Shown here one piece after another: positions 61,053 to 64,000 of a stretch of DNA of 64,000 nucleotides. Positions within the stretch are counted from its first letter, which is position 1. Each line of letters begins with the position of its first letter. Both the position numbers and the translations under genes were made by a program. Source of the DNA: JALHSW01 sp963720675 (GTDB lineage Bacteria > Actinomycetota > Acidimicrobiia > IMCC26256 > PALSA-555); assembly GCA_963720675.1 (NCBI GenBank), contig CAVRGH010000005.1, positions 1 to 64,000 on the forward strand, read 5' to 3'. The notes beneath the pieces are model-generated. The model was not told the origin of the DNA and did not search any database. It saw only the letters and a program-made list of their open reading frames with translations.

Positions 61053-62672
61053 ATGTCGAGGAACCTTCGTTCGCGATGGACGGCTGTCCTGGTGGTCGGT
61101 GCAATGAGCGCCGCCTCCCTGGTGGCGATCGCGGCGCCTGCGGGCGCCGGCCGGTCGCTCGGGGTCGCCGACGCACCGCAACGCGGCGGGACCGCGGAGT
61201 TCGGCCTCGAGGCCGAGACGACCGGATTCTGCCCGCCGGATTCGACGTTCGCGGCGTCCGGTCTCCAGGTGATCGGGGCCATCTACGACACGCTGACGGT
61301 CATCAACTCGCGTGGGGAGTACGTCCCGTACCTCGCGAAGTCGGTCGAGCCGAACGCCGACTTCTCGCAGTGGACCATCACACTGCGTCCGGGCATCACG
61401 TTCCACGACGGCACCCCGCTCGACGCACAGACCGTCAAGCTGAACCTGGACACGTACCGTGGGGAGAACCCCGCCATCAGCCCGCGGCTCAACGTGTTCG
61501 TGTTCGAGAACATCGCGACCGTCGAGGTCAGCGATCCGCTCTCCGTGGTCGTGACCACGAAGGTGCCGTGGGTCGCGTTCCCGGCCTACCTGTCGGGTCG
61601 GTACCCAATGGTCGCACCCGCGCAGCTCGTCAACCGAGAGGTATGTGCCACGAACATGATCGGCACGGGCCCGTTCAAGCTCGTGGAGTGGCGCCAGAAC
61701 GAGTCGCTGACGGTGGAACGGAACCCGAACTACTGGCAGAAGGGTCTGCCGTACCTCGACGGGATCACGTTCCGGCCCCTGCCAGACAGCCAAGCCCGAC
61801 TCAACGGCCTGCAGAGCGGCGATCTCGACCTGGTCACGACGTCGAACTCGGGCGCGATCGCGGATCTGAAGGGCCGCGCGGCCTCCGGTGAGATCAAGCT
61901 CGTGGTCTCCGACAAGGGTGCCGAGACCGCCTACGCGATGCTCAACGTGTCGAAAGCGCCGTTCGACGATCCGATCGCCCGGCGCGCCGTCGCCATGGCC
62001 GGCGATGCGCGCCAGACGAACGAGATCCGGAACCAGGGCCTCAACACGATCGCCACCGGGCCGTTCCCCCCCGACAGCCCGGCGTTCGTCAAGAACAACA
62101 CGCGCATCCACAACGTGAAGCAGGCCAAGAAGCTCAACGCGCAGTACGAGCAGGCGCACGGCGAGCCGATCTCGTTCGAGTACCTCACCCAACCCGAGCC
62201 CGAGACCGTCGCGATCGCCCAGCTCTTGAAGGAGCAGGAGGCCCAGGCCGGCATCAACGTGACGATCCGGACGGTCGACCAGTCGACGCTCATCAACGAG
62301 GCGATCGCCGGGAGCTTCCAGGCCGCAGGCTTCCGCAACCACCCGGGTGGCGACCCCGACACCAACTACAACTGGTGGCACAGCGGCTCGCCCGTGAACT
62401 TCGGGCGCATCGACGACCCGGAGATCGACCGCCTCCTCGACGAGGGGCGCTCCGAGCCCGACGCTGCCAAGCGCGTTGCGATCTACCGCGACCTGAACAA
62501 GCGCTTCAGCAAGGAGCTCTACAACCTGTGGAGCTGGTACACGTTGTGGGCCGTGGCGTACCAGAACGACATCAAGGGCGTGGCCGGCCCGCCGCTGCCC
62601 GATGGCGGCGGACGCCCGTTCCCGTTGTTCGCCGGCGTGATCCCGGTGCTCGGGATCTCGAAGAGCGGCTGA
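61053..62672 (+). CDS. Solute-binding protein family 5 (peptide/nickel ABC type)
   Basis: This 539-residue exported protein has a signal peptide (VLVVGAMSAASLVAIAAPAGAG) and the SBP family 5 layout: SVEPNADFSQWTITLRPGIT, FHDGTPLDAQTVK, the GTGPFKLVEWRQNESLTVER motif (about 205-224) and the late YRDLNKRFSKELYNLWSWYT. The signal lacks a lipobox Cys, so it is not lipid-anchored in the usual way for a high-GC Gram-positive. No permease or ATPase genes follow, so it is solitary. ATG 61053 is preceded by AAGGGGGG. The ligand is unknown. Confidence 0.85.
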   Translation: MSRNLRSRWTAVLVVGAMSAASLVAIAAPAGAGRSLGVADAPQRGGTAEFGLEAETTGFCPPDSTFAASGLQVIGAIYDTLTVINSRGEYVPYLAKSVEPNADFSQWTITLRPGITFHDGTPLDAQTVKLNLDTYRGENPAISPRLNVFVFENIATVEVSDPLSVVVTTKVPWVAFPAYLSGRYPMVAPAQLVNREVCATNMIGTGPFKLVEWRQNESLTVERNPNYWQKGLPYLDGITFRPLPDSQARLNGLQSGDLDLVTTSNSGAIADLKGRAASGEIKLVVSDKGAETAYAMLNVSKAPFDDPIARRAVAMAGDARQTNEIRNQGLNTIATGPFPPDSPAFVKNNTRIHNVKQAKKLNAQYEQAHGEPISFEYLTQPEPETVAIAQLLKEQEAQAGINVTIRTVDQSTLINEAIAGSFQAAGFRNHPGGDPDTNYNWWHSGSPVNFGRIDDPEIDRLLDEGRSEPDAAKRVAIYRDLNKRFSKELYNLWSWYTLWAVAYQNDIKGVAGPPLPDGGGRPFPLFAGVIPVLGISKSG

Positions 62673-62676
62673 GGGA

Positions 62677-63570
62677 TCAGGCGGGGACCGAGGCGACGAG
62701 TTCCTCGCTGACCGCCCAGAGACGGGCCGCGATCGCGTCGTCCTGCGCGAGCTTCGTCGGCGTCGATGGCGCGCACTTGTAGTAGTAGCCACCGGTTGCG
62801 CCGTCGACATCGGGGCTCGACGACAGCCAGATCGACGTACGGGCACCCTTCTCCGGGCTGATGGCCGCCGGTCGGGCGATGACCATCGCGAGCTCGCCGA
62901 GGCGGCCGCCGTCGCCGTCACGACCGAAGCGGCTCGCGACGAACCCGGGGTGCAACGCGTTCACCGTGACTGCGGACGGGTCGAGCCGGCGCGCGAGCTC
63001 GCGCGTGAAGTAGATGTTGGCGAGCTTCGTCTTGCCGTACACGCGGAACGGCTTGTACGACCGCTCGGACTGGAGGTCGTCGAAGTCGAGTCCGTTGCCC
63101 ACGTGCTTGTGCGCGTGCGATGAGACCACGACGATCCGGGCCGGTGCGCTGGCACGGAGGCGATCGAGGAGCAGCGACGTCAGGAAGAACGTGCCGAGGT
63201 GGTTCACCCCGAACGTCATCTCGAAGCCGTCGTCGGTGACGGCCGGGTACTGCTGGACCAGCCCCGCGTTGTTGACCAACACGTCGAGGCGGTCGTACTC
63301 GGTGAGGAACTGCTCGCTGAAGCCGCGGATCGACGCGAAGCTCGCGAGGTCGAGTGGGAGCACGTCGACGGCATCGGAACCGGAACGGGCGCGGATGTCG
63401 GCGAGCGCATCAGCGCCGCGCGTGGCGTCACGAGAGGTGAACACGACGCGTGCGCCGGCGCGTGCGAGCCCCACCGCGGTCTCCTTGCCGACGCCGGCGT
63501 TGCCGCCGGTGATCAGTACGAGCTTGCCGTCGAGGGAGCCGTCGTCCGGTGGGTCGTACGCGGGAGACAT
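62677..63570 (-). CDS. Short-chain dehydrogenase/reductase, retinol-dehydrogenase-like
   Basis: This 297-residue SDR has ITGGNAGVGKETAVGLARAG (about 20-39), VLVNNAGLVQQYPAVTDDGF, VSSHAHKHVGNGLDFDD and YGKTKLANIYFTRELA (YxxxK). The ending GGYYYKCAPSTPTKL resembles actinobacterial relatives of retinol dehydrogenases. Substrate unknown. It is convergent with the solute-binding-protein gene, with 4 bp between the stop codons. Confidence 0.8.
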   Translation of the reverse strand: MSPAYDPPDDGSLDGKLVLITGGNAGVGKETAVGLARAGARVVFTSRDATRGADALADIRARSGSDAVDVLPLDLASFASIRGFSEQFLTEYDRLDVLVNNAGLVQQYPAVTDDGFEMTFGVNHLGTFFLTSLLLDRLRASAPARIVVVSSHAHKHVGNGLDFDDLQSERSYKPFRVYGKTKLANIYFTRELARRLDPSAVTVNALHPGFVASRFGRDGDGGRLGELAMVIARPAAISPEKGARTSIWLSSSPDVDGATGGYYYKCAPSTPTKLAQDDAIAARLWAVSEELVASVPA

Positions 63571-63621
63571 GCGCGCAGGCTAGCCCCGCGCCCGGTGCGT
63601 CCCGCTGGGTACGGTGGGCGC

Positions 63622-64000
63622 ATGGATGAGTTGTCGGGCCGGGTTGCAGTGGTGACGGGTGGCGCGAGCGGGATCGGGCGCGCGCTCGCAGAGCGTTTCC
63701 TGCGCGAGGGCATGCGGGTCGTGCTCGCCGACGTCGAGGAGGGCGCGCTCGGCGCGACCGCCGAGGCGCTCTCCGCGTCGGGAGAGGTGCTCGCGGTGGC
63801 GACCGACGTCACCGACCCCGCAGCGGTGGAACGTCTGCGCGACGCGACCGTGGAGCGGTTCGGTGTCCCGTTCGTCGTGTGCAACAACGCCGGCGTCGGT
63901 GGGCTCGGCGACATGGTCTGGGACGGCCCGCTCGCGACCTGGGACTGGGTGCTCGGCGTGAACCTCTACGGCGTGCTCCACGGGATCCGAGCCTTCGTGC
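63622..64000 (+). CDS. Short-chain dehydrogenase/reductase, cut by the window end
   Basis: The first 126 residues of an SDR are visible: AVVTGGASGIGRALAERFLR (about 9-28), VLADVEEGALGATAEAL with the Asp that favours NAD, VATDVTDPAAVERL, VCNNAGVGGLGD and WDWVLGVNLYGVLHGIRAF. The YxxxK active site lies beyond the window. ATG 63622 is divergent from the preceding SDR gene. Confidence 0.85.
   Translation, partial: MDELSGRVAVVTGGASGIGRALAERFLREGMRVVLADVEEGALGATAEALSASGEVLAVATDVTDPAAVERLRDATVERFGVPFVVCNNAGVGGLGDMVWDGPLATWDWVLGVNLYGVLHGIRAFV

Overview
The window is high-GC DNA from an actinobacterium. F420-type luciferase-fold oxidoreductases, a DUF3039 protein, an ECF sigma/RskA pair, UPF0104 and DUF2254 membrane proteins and a mycobacterium-like ring C/D steroid gene set point to that phylum. 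The gene mix and absence of mycobacterial landmarks suggest an environmental lineage such as the Acidimicrobiia, but that placement is an inference. Several otherwise intact genes carry one single-base frameshift each (near 11735, 14900, 16690, 23800, 32010, 42585, 51268 and 54600), which looks more like uncorrected indels in the assembly than biology.

Region 1 (1-9203) is an accessory island next to a complete tRNA-Arg(CCT) gene at 9132-9203. The 3' half of that tRNA is repeated at 311-351 and 2601-2641, each time followed by the same roughly 80 bp arm made of 9-nt units (GTCCACTGG). These junctions divide the island into two tandem segments, and each segment starts with a toxin-antitoxin pair. 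The rest is heavily decayed: a PQQ-like propeller, a very large HEAT-like protein, a leucine-rich-repeat protein and an Imm63-like immunity protein. No integrase is present.

Region 2 (9270-39232) is ordinary chromosome. It holds secreted and envelope proteins (DUF3089 hydrolase, beta-propeller, YceI, YrhK-like, DUF2254), an ECF sigma/anti-sigma pair followed by a large UPF0104 membrane protein with a kinase-like middle, a SulP transporter, lipB, and a scattered lipid and xenobiotic catabolism set (CoA-transferase, SDRs, F420 oxidoreductase, P450, Zn-alcohol dehydrogenase, acyl-CoA ligase, dienelactone hydrolase). It ends with membrane proteins and an FAD amine-oxidase-like enzyme.

Region 3 (39248-59654) is a steroid ring C/D (HIP) degradation locus: MaoC, FadE30/IpdE1, IpdF, an SDR, EchA20, a DUF35 protein with an Ltp-type thiolase, IpdA, IpdB, IpdC, a serine hydrolase, SnoaL-like, two further acyl-CoA dehydrogenases, FadA6, an F420 oxidoreductase, SDR, methyltransferase and another thiolase. 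Together they would oxidise the HIP side chain, open rings D and C and cleave the products to acetyl-, propionyl- and succinyl-CoA. Inverted repeats with CTGAC/GTCAG arms in front of echA20 and ipdA, and also in front of the alcohol dehydrogenase, suggest shared TetR-type control.

The most unusual structure interrupts this locus at 50681-51848: an AbiEi-like/DUF559 endonuclease-like gene bracketed by two inverted 109-bp double-palindrome repeats. Two free-standing hairpins with a similar layout (11-bp arms TTCTTGGCACG around 25 nt) lie at 24874-24920 and 34651-34697, suggesting a repeat family possibly tied to this gene.

Region 4 (59703-64000) holds a multi-pass membrane protein, a solitary family-5 solute-binding protein and two SDRs, the last cut by the window end.
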